From positions 67,237 through 131,236 of the forward strand of contig JBBDYG010000063.1 of the NCBI GenBank assembly GCA_040901765.1: 64,000 bases of DNA, read 5' to 3'. The DNA comes from JBBDYG01 sp040901765 (lineage in GTDB: Bacteria; Planctomycetota; Planctomycetia; Pirellulales; Lacipirellulaceae). The notes beneath the pieces were generated by a model that ran no database searches, had not been told where the DNA came from, and saw nothing but the letters and a program-made list of their open reading frames with translations. The translations under genes and the position numbers were made by a program. Positions 8,330-17,000 of the stretch are shown here, piece after piece (within the stretch, counting starts at the first letter, position 1; each line of letters opens with the position of its first letter).

Positions 8330-9259
8330 ATGCAGCCCGCAACCATGAACATATTGATTGCGATGCTGTTTCTCGGCTTGGCACTTGCAAGCCTGGCGAC
8401 GTGGCTGCCGATTGCCATCCGATGGAACAACGACGGCGCCGCGCTCCCGTACGAACCAAGGCGGCAGGTGCCCTGGGGATTCGTCGGGGCGATTCCGGCG
8501 ATCTTATTGGTGACCTTAACGTTGATCCACGTGCTCTCGGGTGCCGGCCCTCCCACGGAACCTGATTTGGTCGAGACGTCCGTTGGGTTTGCCGTCCTGA
8601 CGAGCGTGTTTGCGGCGATCGTCATTACCTTGTCCGGCGCCACGGCAACCGATCTTGGGTTGCCACTCACTCGGATTCAATTGTGGAGCGACGTTCGTCT
8701 CGGAGCGGCCGGTTGGCTGGCCTGTTTGCTGCCGGTTTTTGGCGTCCAATACGTGCTTATCATCCTATTCGGCCAAACATCGCAGAACCCAGTCATCAAG
8801 CTGGTGGAAGGGCGTCCCGAATGGCCGATTCTTGCCGTCGCTTTCTTTTCGGCCGTCATCGTGGCCCCAATCTGCGAAGAGCTTATTTTCCGCGTATTGT
8901 TGCAGGGCTGGCTCGAACGCGTGGAAGGTAAATTGCATGGGCGGACAGAAGGCCCGGAGTTAATTGCCCAGGACGCGGGCGCGAATCATGATGACGAAGA
9001 GTCGCGCGCTGAATTATCGCACGACGGGAAGATCGAGCGGGCACGAGGAGTGATACCGATACTCGTCAGTTCCTTATTATTCTCGCTGGCGCATTTTGGC
9101 AACGGTCCCGATCCGGTTGCCATATTTGTGTTCGCCTTGTTCTTGGGTTACCTCTACCAGCGGACCCACCGCCTTGTGCCATGCGTCGTGGTGCATATGT
9201 TGTTCAACGGATTGTCGCTAGTGATGTTGTGGCTGTCGCTGGCGGCAGAGCCGCAATGA
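8330..9259 (+). CDS. CPBP-family intramembrane metalloprotease (Abi/CAAX-like)
   Basis: This 309-residue multi-spanning protein belongs to the CPBP (Rce1/Abi) family. The catalytic signatures are present: EELIFRVLLQG (EExxxR), SLAHFGNG, and HMLFNGLSLV (HxxxN) in separate predicted membrane helices. About 40 hydrophilic residues (EGPELIAQDAGANHDDEES) are inserted between the first and second motif and probably form a cytosolic loop. Substrate unknown; relatives process prenylated or small exported peptides. A second ATG at 8345 is equally plausible as the start. Confidence 0.85.
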   Translation: MQPATMNILIAMLFLGLALASLATWLPIAIRWNNDGAALPYEPRRQVPWGFVGAIPAILLVTLTLIHVLSGAGPPTEPDLVETSVGFAVLTSVFAAIVITLSGATATDLGLPLTRIQLWSDVRLGAAGWLACLLPVFGVQYVLIILFGQTSQNPVIKLVEGRPEWPILAVAFFSAVIVAPICEELIFRVLLQGWLERVEGKLHGRTEGPELIAQDAGANHDDEESRAELSHDGKIERARGVIPILVSSLLFSLAHFGNGPDPVAIFVFALFLGYLYQRTHRLVPCVVVHMLFNGLSLVMLWLSLAAEPQ

Positions 9260-9283
9260 GGCGAAACAACGCTAATTCTCCCC

Positions 9284-9348
9284 GTAGCTGAATTCGCAAG
9301 AGTTCAGCGTTGTTCCGTACTCTCCTGAATTCTTGCGAATTCAGCTAC
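9284..9348. repeat. Double-hairpin element, CTGAATTC type, GTAG feet
   Basis: GTAG is followed by CTGAATTC-GCAA-GAGTTCAG, a short spacer, CTGAATTC-TTGC-GAATTCAG and CTAC. The halves are near reverse complements. The right foot (GTAG on the minus strand) provides the stop codon of the convergent EIIA-like gene. Confidence 0.85.
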
Positions 9349-10046
9349 GTCGAATCGATGTGCTGTTCCCGACCAATGATTAGCTCATGCACTTCCTGCG
9401 GTGACGCCGCGGAGCGGAGCGAAGCAAGGAACGTGTCGTCGTTGATCACCCGGCTCAGGCGGGCCAGGATTCGCAGGTGCTCGTGATCGTTGGTGGAACA
9501 GATGAGGAAAAAGACGTCCGTCAATCGGCGTCCACCGAAGGGGATGCCGCTCGGGGCGATGCCCAGCGCCAGCACCGCCTGTGCCAGAATGCTTGCCAGG
9601 GGCCGCCGCGGATGCAATAGCGCCACGCCGTTGTCGAGCGCCGTGGGATGCATCGATTCACGGTCGCGGACCGCATCGGCCATTTTACTGGCATCCCACA
9701 GCAGCCCGGTTCCGACACCAAGTTCGGCCATTTGGTCCACGACGCTGCCTCGCGTGCGGGCAGTTAGTTGCAGATTGATTGCATCGAGCGGCAGCAGTTC
9801 GGTAAGCTCGAGCGGCTCGTTCGTCTGTGCTCGTTCCAGCGCGCCGGCCATACGGGCGAGTTCCACTTCGTCGGAGAGTCCCATCCGGTCTTCGAGCCAG
9901 TGATGGATCTCCGGTCCCGAGAACTTCCACTGGCCGCCCACACGCCGCGCCGGTAGCTTGCCGCGCTCCGCCAGCCGGCTTACCTGCTCCGGCATCATGT
10001 GAAGATAGGCGGCTAGCTCATCAATGTTGAAGTCTTCGCTGGACAT
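9345..10046 (-). CDS. PTS EIIA (PtsN-like) protein with N-terminal excisionase-type HTH
   Basis: This 233-residue protein has two parts. Residues 1-55 form a MerR/excisionase-type DNA-binding helix-turn-helix (IDELAAYLHMMPEQVSRLAERGKLPA, then WKFSGPEIHHWL). Residues about 85-233 are a fructose/nitrogen-type PTS EIIA domain with the site RESMHPTALDNGVALLHPR, where the histidine corresponds to the phospho-acceptor. The fusion suggests a phosphorylation-controlled regulator rather than a sugar transporter, since no EIIB or EIIC gene is near. I start at the ATG at 10046, because the longer TTG-initiated form adds a 14-residue non-conserved leader. Its TAG stop lies in a repeat foot. Confidence 0.85.
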   Translation of the reverse strand: MSSEDFNIDELAAYLHMMPEQVSRLAERGKLPARRVGGQWKFSGPEIHHWLEDRMGLSDEVELARMAGALERAQTNEPLELTELLPLDAINLQLTARTRGSVVDQMAELGVGTGLLWDASKMADAVRDRESMHPTALDNGVALLHPRRPLASILAQAVLALGIAPSGIPFGGRRLTDVFFLICSTNDHEHLRILARLSRVINDDTFLASLRSAASPQEVHELIIGREQHIDST

Positions 10047-10151
10047 AGAAAGTTCGAGCGGGTGCGGAACGACTTGGGAGCAACCCACATTCTAGCGTTG
10101 CTGCCGCTGATTGCAGCTAGCAATTCTGCAGGGGCAACTCTCGCTGCCGCC

Positions 10152-10207
10152 GTTAGCCGCGTTCGCTTGCGACGCGCTAGAGCGCGTCGCAAGCGAACGC
10201 GGCTAAC
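10152..10207. repeat. Perfect 27-bp inverted repeat with 2-base loop
   Basis: Two perfect 27-base arms, 10152-10178 and 10181-10207, are separated by AG. The feet are GTTAGC and GCTAAC. Each arm itself can fold (CGCGTTCGC with GCGACGCG, one bulge), so it is again two facing hairpins. It lies in the 346-base gap between the divergent EIIA-like and Mur-ligase genes, where I see nothing else. Confidence 0.9.
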
Positions 10208-10392
10208 TCCAGGTTGGGCCCTGCTATAAAGTTGCCTTGACGCCCGGCGGTGAATCCGCCACCATCCGGTCCCTTGGCCGTGCGATGCCGGGAAATCGGC
10301 GGCAGGCCACTGTTCGACATCGGCGAGAACGGATTCTCGACGACGAAACCGCACTTCATGCAGGCAAGGAGGCCAGCGACGTGCGATCGACT

Positions 10393-11763
10393 ATGGCCAA
10401 ACCAATCGGACTGGCAATCGCCGACGTTTTACCCGAAGCGCGGGTACTCGGCGGCGGCGACCTTCGCGCTACCAGTTGCACCAGCGACGCCGATGCAGTT
10501 CGGCCCGGCGACATTTTTTTTGCAATTGAAGAGGCGGACTGCGACGGGCACGAGCTTGCCGGTCGCGCGATCAAGCGGGGAGCCAAGGCCCTCATCGTCG
10601 AGCGACCGCTTGCGCTGTTTGGCACGCCGCAGATCGTTGTTGACGACACACGCGAGGCCTACGGCCAGTTTTGCCAGCGGCTGGTCGGTTCGCCCTCCGA
10701 CCAGTTTCCGGTTATCGGCATCGCGGGATCGGCTGGCAAGACGTCCACGGCGACGCTGTTGCGCGCAATACTTCGCACTGCGGGCATGACGCCGGGCCAC
10801 GTTGCTGGCGACGAGCTAAGCGACGGCTCGCTGACCCGCTCCGGGTGCAAAGGTCGAGTGACGGCCCCCGCACTGGCGACCTGGCTGGCCCGCATGGTGG
10901 TCCACGATTGCAGTCATGCGGTGGTGGAAATCTCGACCGATTTATTGCGCCGTCGCGTAACCGCTGGCGTGACGCTCGACGTGGCGTGCTTTACGAACAT
11001 GGATCGCGAAAACGCCGGCAACTTGGCGGCGACACAACGAACGCTTTCCGCGGTTGCTTCAAGCCTTCCGGCTAACGGAGCCGCGGTGCTCAATGCAGAT
11101 GATCCCGGTTGCGGCAAGCTGCTGTCGACGCTCGACACGCCGACGATCACCTTTGCGATGAAGCGTCCCGCGGAGCTGACTGCCAAGATTGTCAGCCGCA
11201 ATGCCAGCGAACAGGTCTTCATCCTTTCGACGGGCCAGGAGTTTGCCGCCGTCCGAACCACGATTATTGGCGATTCGCATATTTACAATTGTTTGGCCGC
11301 CGCGGCGGTGGCTGGCGTTTACGATATCGACCTGACCACGATTGCGCGCGGGTTGGAATCGGTCACCCTGCTTCCCGGAGTCATGCAGCGGATCGACAGT
11401 GGGCAGGAGTTCTGCATGTATATCGACCGCGCCCATTCGAGCCGTTCGCTGGAGATTTGCCTGCGCGCGGCTCGTGAGGTGACCCGGGGTCGAGTGATCA
11501 CCGTGGTGCGCGAGCGAGCCGCGAGCAAAAAGAACCGAGACTTGTGGGCGACTGCCGAGAAGCTGAGCGACATAACCGTGCGAGCCGCAAGCTGCGAGCA
11601 TCCGGATCCAACGACCGTAATTGCCGAAGCCTGTTACATTGCCGCCGCGGGGGATGTGGTGCTGGTGGCCGGCCCGGAAAGCGAAGTTCGCGGTGAACAT
11701 GGCGAGGCCTGGAATGATGTGGAAGTCGTGCGTGAACTGCTTCGTCAGATGCCAGTTGCGTAA
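10393..11763 (+). CDS. Divergent Mur ligase (MurE-like)
   Basis: This 456-residue protein has the three-domain layout of Mur ligases, which join amino acids to UDP-MurNAc peptides using ATP. It shows an N-terminal substrate domain (SDADAVRPGDIFFAI), a P-loop GSAGKTST in place of GTNGKTTT, VVEIST in place of the MurE VMEVSSH, and a C-terminal part with MYIDRAHS in place of VDYAHTP. The DNPR motif typical of meso-diaminopimelate-adding MurE is absent, and the central NxDxDHLD-like motif is replaced by TNMDRENAGN. It is therefore probably a specialised or inactive paralogue. A murG-like gene follows. I start at the ATG at 10393. Confidence 0.75.
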   Translation: MAKPIGLAIADVLPEARVLGGGDLRATSCTSDADAVRPGDIFFAIEEADCDGHELAGRAIKRGAKALIVERPLALFGTPQIVVDDTREAYGQFCQRLVGSPSDQFPVIGIAGSAGKTSTATLLRAILRTAGMTPGHVAGDELSDGSLTRSGCKGRVTAPALATWLARMVVHDCSHAVVEISTDLLRRRVTAGVTLDVACFTNMDRENAGNLAATQRTLSAVASSLPANGAAVLNADDPGCGKLLSTLDTPTITFAMKRPAELTAKIVSRNASEQVFILSTGQEFAAVRTTIIGDSHIYNCLAAAAVAGVYDIDLTTIARGLESVTLLPGVMQRIDSGQEFCMYIDRAHSSRSLEICLRAAREVTRGRVITVVRERAASKKNRDLWATAEKLSDITVRAASCEHPDPTTVIAEACYIAAAGDVVLVAGPESEVRGEHGEAWNDVEVVRELLRQMPVA

Positions 11764-11775
11764 GTGGGTAAGTGG

Positions 11776-11863
11776 GTGAGTAGGTGAGTAGGTGAGTAGG
11801 TGAGTAGGTGAGTAGGTGAGTAGGTGAGTAGACCCGCACTTACTCACCACTCACTTACTCACC
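11776..11863. repeat. Seven tandem GTGAGTAG units plus an inverted arm
   Basis: Seven exact 8-base units (11776-11831) follow degenerate units beginning at 11764. About 25 bases of the inverted word (ACTTACTCACC type) end at 11863, so the whole can fold back on itself. It lies just after the Mur-ligase stop, in the 329-base gap that also carries the terminator at 12011. Confidence 0.9.
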
Positions 11864-12010
11864 AAGAAACCATGCTGAGGCTTCATCGTTGGTGCGCGAG
11901 ATTGCGGGGTTTCGCGTAACCACCCTCCCCTGGGTTGGAGCATAAGGCTCGCGTCACGGCGGTTACTGGGTCAATCGCCGGGCGCGAGTGCTTCACGATG
12001 AAGCCTGGTG

Positions 12011-12061
12011 CTGAGCGCCGGGGCGGCGATGATGCCGCTCCGGCTGCTCAGCGGATTTTTT
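12011..12061 (+). terminator. Rho-independent terminator between Mur ligase and murG-like gene
   Basis: The long stem is CTGAGC-GCCGG-GCGGC, the loop GATGAT, then GCCGC-CCGGC-GCTCAG with single-base bulges. It ends at 12051, with six T residues at 12056-12061. It suggests that the downstream gene is not simply co-transcribed. Confidence 0.75.
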
Positions 12062-12092
12062 GTCCCTGACCCCTGGCCCCTGTCCCCTCCCC

Positions 12093-13253
12093 ATGACCAG
12101 CGGTTATCACATCATCTTGGCCGGCGGTGGAACGCTCGGGCATCTCTACCCGGGGCTGGCGATTGCGCAGCATCTGGCCGAGCGATTGCCGGGAACGCAA
12201 ATCACGTTTGTCGGCAGCGGCAAGGCGATCGAACGGCACACGGTCCGTGCGGCGGGCTTTCAGTACACGACGCTGCCGGCGCGACCCACGCCGCGGAACC
12301 CGCTCGAAGCGTTTCGCTTCGTGACCGACAACGTCGCGGGATTCTGCGCGGGGCAGTGGATGCTGAGGGAACAACGGGCGTCGCTCGTGCTGGGGCTGGG
12401 AGGGTACATCAGCGCGTCGCTGGTGCATGCCGCCCGCTGGCGCGGAGTGCCGATTGTGCTGCTCGAGCAGGATGCCATTCCGCATCGCACCACGCGGATG
12501 CTGGCTCATGCCGCGGAGGCGGTGTGCGTCGGTTTTGAATCTACCCAAGCCCAACTTTCGTCCGGTGCGACGATAGTCACCACCGGCACTCCGGCCCGGC
12601 CGGCGTTCGAGCAACTCTATTCGCAGCGTTTCGGGAGCGCCCCACCCAATGAAGTTGCCGACTTGGCGATATCAAGAAGTAGTGGTTCGGGGCTCAAACG
12701 GCTGGTGGTTCTCGGCGGGGCCGGCCCTCTGAATGCAGCGGTCCCCGGCGCCCTGCGTCAAATTACTTCACGACTGGCCGGCTGGCGAATCGTGCATCAA
12801 ACGGGCGAAGGGCAGCTTCAGGAGACCGAACGCCGTTACCAGCAGGCAGGGATCGAAGCCCTTACCGTTTCCTATGTTGATGAAATGGCGTCGCTATTGT
12901 TCGAGACGGACCTCGTAGTTTGCCGCGCGGGAGGATCGACGTTGGCCGAATTGGCATTGGCCGGCGTACCCACGGTAATGCTTCCGGCCATCCATTTCGA
13001 CGATGATGCCCAGCGAGCCAACGCCCAGGTCATCTCTGCCGCCCATGCCGGCACGGTGGTCGACGAATCGCTCGCGGGCGATCGGCTGGACGAGGCCTTG
13101 GCCCGGGAAATTGATCTCTTGGTCACCGACCACACCCGCCGCCAGCAAATGGCCGCCAACATGCTTCGCCTCGCCCGCCCCCGAGCCGCCAGCGACATTG
13201 CCGATGTTTGCTGCGAAATCGTCTGCGGCAGCCTGCAACGGGCGGCCGCGTGA
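12093..13253 (+). CDS. MurG-like UDP-N-acetylglucosamine transferase
   Basis: MurG adds GlcNAc to lipid I to form lipid II of peptidoglycan. This 386-residue GT28-type protein keeps GGGTLGHLYPGLAIA, GLGGYISASL, an EQD acceptor motif, GGAGPLN, and the donor-site block RAGGSTLAELALAGVP followed by DDAQRANA. Differences from standard MurG (EQDAIPH for EQNAxxG, GGAGPLN for GGSxGA) make it somewhat divergent, like the neighbouring Mur ligase. I use the ATG at 12093, immediately before the first beta strand. The region just upstream is a CCCTGACCCCTG-type simple sequence without a clear ribosome site. Confidence 0.82.
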   Translation: MTSGYHIILAGGGTLGHLYPGLAIAQHLAERLPGTQITFVGSGKAIERHTVRAAGFQYTTLPARPTPRNPLEAFRFVTDNVAGFCAGQWMLREQRASLVLGLGGYISASLVHAARWRGVPIVLLEQDAIPHRTTRMLAHAAEAVCVGFESTQAQLSSGATIVTTGTPARPAFEQLYSQRFGSAPPNEVADLAISRSSGSGLKRLVVLGGAGPLNAAVPGALRQITSRLAGWRIVHQTGEGQLQETERRYQQAGIEALTVSYVDEMASLLFETDLVVCRAGGSTLAELALAGVPTVMLPAIHFDDDAQRANAQVISAAHAGTVVDESLAGDRLDEALAREIDLLVTDHTRRQQMAANMLRLARPRAASDIADVCCEIVCGSLQRAAA

Positions 13254-13357
13254 CCTTCTCGCGACTTGCTTGCATCCCGCCCCGCGCCGTGCGATGCTAG
13301 TGTCAACAATTCACCGCGATCCACGGTGCAGGTCTTTCTCTCGGCGGAGCAACTTTG

Positions 13358-14500
13358 ATGTTTTTGCGATCTCTGTTAGTTCAACTTATTGCCGTTGCAG
13401 GTTTCGTGATGAGCCTTCCCCAACAAAGCGCCCATGCCACTGCCCCGACTGCTGAACCGTTCGGAATGACCGCCGATGGACAGCCGGTGGAGATTTACAC
13501 GCTCCAGAGTCCGAACGGCACGGTCGCCAAGGTAATGACTCGCGGCGCCACGCTGGTGGAAATGCATGTTCCCGATCGGGACGGCAAGTTGGCCGACGTG
13601 GTGTTCGGCTTTGACGACGTGACGGGCTACGAGTCGGAACGGAACCAGTATTTTGGCTGCACCGCGGGCCGCGTTGCCAATCGAATCGCGAATGCGAAGT
13701 TTGAAATCGATGGAACAACGTATCAACTTGAGGCGAACGACGGTCCCAATCAACTCCACGGTGGGAAGACGCGAAGTCTCGATAAGGTTATCTGGAAGGC
13801 GGAGCCGTTTGCCACCGACAACACGCGCGGCGTGAAGTTCACTTACACCAGCCCCGATGGCGAGGAGAACTACCCCGGCGCGCTGGCATGTGAAGTAACC
13901 TATACGCTCGACGACAATAGTGAATTGCGGATCGATTATCTCGCGACGACCGACAAACCGACGCCGGTAAATCTCACGAACCACGCGTATTTCAATCTCA
14001 GCGGCGCCGGGTCGCCGACGATTCTCGATCACGTGCTGACGCTTCATGCCAGCCGCTATACGCCGGTGAACGAAACGCTAATTCCGACGGGCGAACTCGC
14101 GACGGTCGAGGGCACCCCGCTCGATTTCCGCATGGCGACGCGAATCGGCGATCGGGTCGAGCAGCTCGATGCGGCTCCGACCAAGGGTTACGATCACAAT
14201 CTCGTTCTCGACAAACCTTCCGAAGGCGAGTTGACGACGGCCGCGGAGTTGCATGACCCGGTCTCCGGCCGCGTGCTAACGGTCCGCACGACCGAACCGG
14301 GAGTCCAATTCTATGGCGGGAATTTCTTGTTTGGCCAGCAAGGGAAGGACGGTACGACGTATGCCCATCGCAGCGGCTGCTGCCTCGAAACGCAGCATTT
14401 TCCCGATTCGGTGAATCAACCGACTTTCCCCAACGTGGTGCTTCGACCGGGTCAACAGTACAAGCAAACGTGCGTGTACGCGTTCTCGGTGAAGAAGTAA
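13358..14500 (+). CDS. galM: Aldose 1-epimerase (mutarotase), exported
   Basis: Aldose 1-epimerase interconverts alpha and beta anomers of hexoses. The 380-residue protein has the family blocks RGATLVEMHVPDRDG, GRVANRIANAKFEIDG, NQLHGG, and NLTNHAYFNLSG (the histidine and asparagine are catalytic or binding positions), ending in HRSGCCLETQHFPDSVN. An N-terminal segment of about 28 residues (FLRSLLVQLIAVAGFVMSL, ending AHA) is a likely signal peptide, so it probably acts outside the cytoplasm. It stands alone and converges on a Gfo/Idh/MocA gene. Confidence 0.93.
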   Translation: MFLRSLLVQLIAVAGFVMSLPQQSAHATAPTAEPFGMTADGQPVEIYTLQSPNGTVAKVMTRGATLVEMHVPDRDGKLADVVFGFDDVTGYESERNQYFGCTAGRVANRIANAKFEIDGTTYQLEANDGPNQLHGGKTRSLDKVIWKAEPFATDNTRGVKFTYTSPDGEENYPGALACEVTYTLDDNSELRIDYLATTDKPTPVNLTNHAYFNLSGAGSPTILDHVLTLHASRYTPVNETLIPTGELATVEGTPLDFRMATRIGDRVEQLDAAPTKGYDHNLVLDKPSEGELTTAAELHDPVSGRVLTVRTTEPGVQFYGGNFLFGQQGKDGTTYAHRSGCCLETQHFPDSVNQPTFPNVVLRPGQQYKQTCVYAFSVKK

Positions 14501-14534
14501 TGTTGCGAGCCGCGTCGTCCTCGACCGCGGCAGC

Positions 14535-15671
14535 CTACATCGCTTTTTTTGGAATCTTGCGAACTTTGCCGGGGACCATTAAGCGTCCTTTCTCGGCGCT
14601 CGCGATGGCGGCGAAACAGATCGCGAGGCTCGCCAAATTGTTGCGCGCGCTGTTGGTCGGTTGACGGCGCTCTTCGACCGCATGCAGCAATTCGCCCATC
14701 GTGCCGTGGAAGCCGTCGTTAAACCACCGACCCACGAGCTTCGGCGTGGCGGTTCCCTCGGGCGTGATGAGGCGCACGTTCTGATGGTTGTCATCGATGC
14801 CTTCGGAATAGATCGTCCCTTGGTCGCCGATTACGGCGGTTGTAGCCCAGCGGCCATTGGGAGTAAAGCCATCGAACACCAGCGACGCCTGCCCCTGTTC
14901 GTATTCGACCTGAGCCATGCCGAAGAGCGCCGTGTTCATTGGCTGCGAGGCGCTGCGCGTGAACGAGGCCGACACCCGCTCGGGCTTATGGCCGGCCATC
15001 ACGAGCGCCAGCATGTCGAACCAATGAATGCCATAGTCGTACAGGATCAGGTGCCGAATCGTTTCAAACGGTGTGCCCTTCGTCCAACTATGATCCCAAT
15101 GGACGCTAAAATGGGCGGCCGCAACATCGCCGAGCAATCCGGCCGCGACGGCCAAGCGGATATAGCTGAAGTGAGGCGCCCAGCGGCCATTCTGGTTGAC
15201 AGCCAACAGCACCTGCTGCTCATCGGCCATGTCCGCCAACCGCTCGCCGACGTCGAGATCGAGCACAAAGGGCTTTTGGCTGAGCACGTGCTTGCGCGCG
15301 AGCAACGCTTCCTGAATCAATCCCACCCGCTGTGGTGGATGGGTGGAGATGTCGACCACTTCGACGTCGTCGCGCCTTAGCAGTTCGCGGTAATCGTCGT
15401 AAACTGCGGCCTTGGGATAGTACTCGTCACGCCGTGCCGCGGCCCGTGATAAATCGAGGTCGCAAAAAGCGATCACGGAATAGCCCGCAGCTCGATACGC
15501 CAGCAGGTGATGCTTGGCAATCGCTCCACAACCAATCAGCGCGATCCCCGGCCGATAACTCTGCGGGTCTTGCGGCCGGTAGGGCAACTCCGGCGCTTCA
15601 ATCCGCGGCGGCGCGGTGGCCCGAGTGGGGTACGTCTGTGTCTTTACGCGGGAAGCGTCAACAGTCGCCAT
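14535..15671 (-). CDS. Gfo/Idh/MocA family oxidoreductase
   Basis: This 378-residue protein is an NAD(P)-dependent sugar or inositol dehydrogenase-type enzyme. The Rossmann fingerprint IALIGCGAIAKHHLLAY is near residue 43, and the EKP-like catalytic motif appears as SQKPF. The C-terminal alpha/beta domain includes YDYGIHWFDML with a likely catalytic histidine. The first 40 residues are an extra proline-rich leader without a clear signal peptide. The substrate cannot be told from the sequence. It diverges from the response-regulator gene. Confidence 0.88.
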   Translation of the reverse strand: MATVDASRVKTQTYPTRATAPPRIEAPELPYRPQDPQSYRPGIALIGCGAIAKHHLLAYRAAGYSVIAFCDLDLSRAAARRDEYYPKAAVYDDYRELLRRDDVEVVDISTHPPQRVGLIQEALLARKHVLSQKPFVLDLDVGERLADMADEQQVLLAVNQNGRWAPHFSYIRLAVAAGLLGDVAAAHFSVHWDHSWTKGTPFETIRHLILYDYGIHWFDMLALVMAGHKPERVSASFTRSASQPMNTALFGMAQVEYEQGQASLVFDGFTPNGRWATTAVIGDQGTIYSEGIDDNHQNVRLITPEGTATPKLVGRWFNDGFHGTMGELLHAVEERRQPTNSARNNLASLAICFAAIASAEKGRLMVPGKVRKIPKKAM

Positions 15672-15793
15672 GGTTACGGGTCGGTTGAATTCTCGGGCGA
15701 ATGCGTTATACAGGATGGTTTGCTTACCGTGCCCGCTGGCAACCGTGCGATGCCCGCGCCGGTTGCCGCGAATGTCCCATGCTACCGGAAATC

Positions 15794-16180
15794 ATGTCAA
15801 AAGAAAGCTCGGTTAAGGATTCCAAACGAATTCTTCTGGTTGACGACGATGCCGAAATCATCGAGTCCTTGCGATTGGCGCTGGAATCGAACGGCTTTCA
15901 AGTGCTAGTTGCCCGCGACGGCAACCAAGGCCTGGCGTTAACCGAACGCGAAGACCCGGACTTGGTGATCCTGGACATGATGATGCCGAAGCGGAGCGGC
16001 TTCCTGGTGCTCGAGAAGCTCCGCCGCACCCGCGAATCTTCGCCGCGCGTGATCATGATCACCGCCAACGAAGGCAGCCGCCACAAAGCCTATGCGGAGA
16101 TGCTCGGCGTGGACGACTACATCCGCAAGCCGTTTCCAATGGACCGTCTGATTAGCAGCGTGAAGCGGCTGCTGGGGTAA
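15794..16180 (+). CDS. Single-domain response regulator (CheY-like receiver)
   Basis: This 128-residue protein consists of one receiver domain: RILLVDDDAEI with the acidic pair, ILDMMMPKRSG with phospho-acceptor D61, MITAN, and the conserved KPF near the C-terminus. No output domain is present, so it should act through protein contacts. No histidine kinase gene lies nearby. I start at the ATG at 15794; upstream in-frame starts (15779, 15701) are possible but add non-conserved sequence. Confidence 0.9.
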   Translation: MSKESSVKDSKRILLVDDDAEIIESLRLALESNGFQVLVARDGNQGLALTEREDPDLVILDMMMPKRSGFLVLEKLRRTRESSPRVIMITANEGSRHKAYAEMLGVDDYIRKPFPMDRLISSVKRLLG

Positions 16181-16207
16181 ATCCGGCAGAATGTCAGGAT
16201 AGAATGC

Positions 16208-16237
16208 TTGCCTTCCCAACTCTCAATTGTGGATAAT
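16208..16237 (+). promoter_or_regulatory. Possible sigma-70 promoter for the DUF433/DUF5615 pair
   Basis: TTGCCT (16208-16213) and GATAAT (16232-16237) are separated by 18 bases, 30 bases before the antitoxin ATG. The match is imperfect but well placed. Confidence 0.4.
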
Positions 16238-16267
16238 GATAGCTGAAACCAAGTTGAGGTATTTTCC

Positions 16268-16567
16268 ATGGCTATGATCTCTGACATCGGCACGCTAATT
16301 AAGACTTTGCCCGAGATTAGGGGCGGTCGTCCCTGCATTGCCGGGACCGGTGTTTCGGTGCATCGCATCGCTATCTGGTACAAGATGGGATTAAGTCCTG
16401 AAGAAATCGTCGATCGGATTGGGCACCTAAGTCTCGCCCAAGTTCATGCAGCGCTCACTTATTATCATGCCAACCAGGCGCAAATTGAAGCGGAGATTGC
16501 CCAGGACGATCGAGACGCAGACGAAGCGTATGAAGAGAGCCGACGCACTCCATCCGCATCTAGCTAA
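16268..16567 (+). CDS. DUF433 family antitoxin
   Basis: This 99-residue protein contains the DUF433 core GGRPCIAGTGVSVHRIAIWYKMGLSPEEIV, a small helix-turn-helix domain commonly found as the antitoxin of PIN-like DUF5615 toxins. The acidic C-terminal tail (AQDDRDADEAYEE) is the likely toxin-binding part. The toxin gene begins three bases after its stop codon. A promoter-like sequence lies just upstream. Confidence 0.85.
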   Translation: MAMISDIGTLIKTLPEIRGGRPCIAGTGVSVHRIAIWYKMGLSPEEIVDRIGHLSLAQVHAALTYYHANQAQIEAEIAQDDRDADEAYEESRRTPSASS

Positions 16568-16569
16568 CA

Positions 16570-16920
16570 GTGAAGCTTTACTTTGACGAAGACTCGATGG
16601 ATCGGCGTCTCGTTGCTGCGCTTCGCGCTCGCAATGTTGACATTGTAACGGTCAACGATGCTGCCACGATGGGAATTTCCGACGAACGTCAGCTGGAGTT
16701 TGCAGCTTCCCAAGCGCGCTTAATGTACTCGTTCAACGTGCGCGACTTTCGCGTGATTCATAGTCACTGGTTGAGAATCGGACGATCCCATGCGGGGATA
16801 GTTGTGACGAGGCAATGGCAGTTCGGTATCGGAGAACAAATGCGCCGCCTTCTTCACCTCATAAACGCAGTATCAGCCCAAGAAATGCAAGACCGACTCG
16901 AGTTTTTGCAGGATTGGTGA
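16570..16920 (+). CDS. DUF5615 family PIN-like toxin
   Basis: This 116-residue protein begins with MKLYFDEDSMDRRLVAALRA, the typical DUF5615 (Mut7-C/PIN-like) start with acidic D/E residues for metal binding. SFNVRDF, a degenerate form of the TxDxDF motif, follows. Such proteins are putative ribonuclease toxins paired with DUF433 antitoxins. It starts with GTG, two bases after the antitoxin stop, so translation is probably coupled. Confidence 0.85.
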   Translation: MKLYFDEDSMDRRLVAALRARNVDIVTVNDAATMGISDERQLEFAASQARLMYSFNVRDFRVIHSHWLRIGRSHAGIVVTRQWQFGIGEQMRRLLHLINAVSAQEMQDRLEFLQDW

Positions 16921-17000
16921 GTCGGTTTCAATCAGGCAGAGGGCAGCGGAACGAAAGTTACAACTTCACCATCTCGTTCGTCGCTTGCACATCTAATTTG

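Noticed and set aside
11776..11831. CRISPR-like tandem repeat
   Set aside because: Units are 8 bases without spacers; this is a simple tandem repeat with an inverted arm, and no cas genes are present.
14509..14550. Terminator between galM and the convergent oxidoreductase gene
   Set aside because: GCCGCG/CGCGGC can pair, but the T-run begins 12 bases after the stem and lies inside the oxidoreductase coding end.
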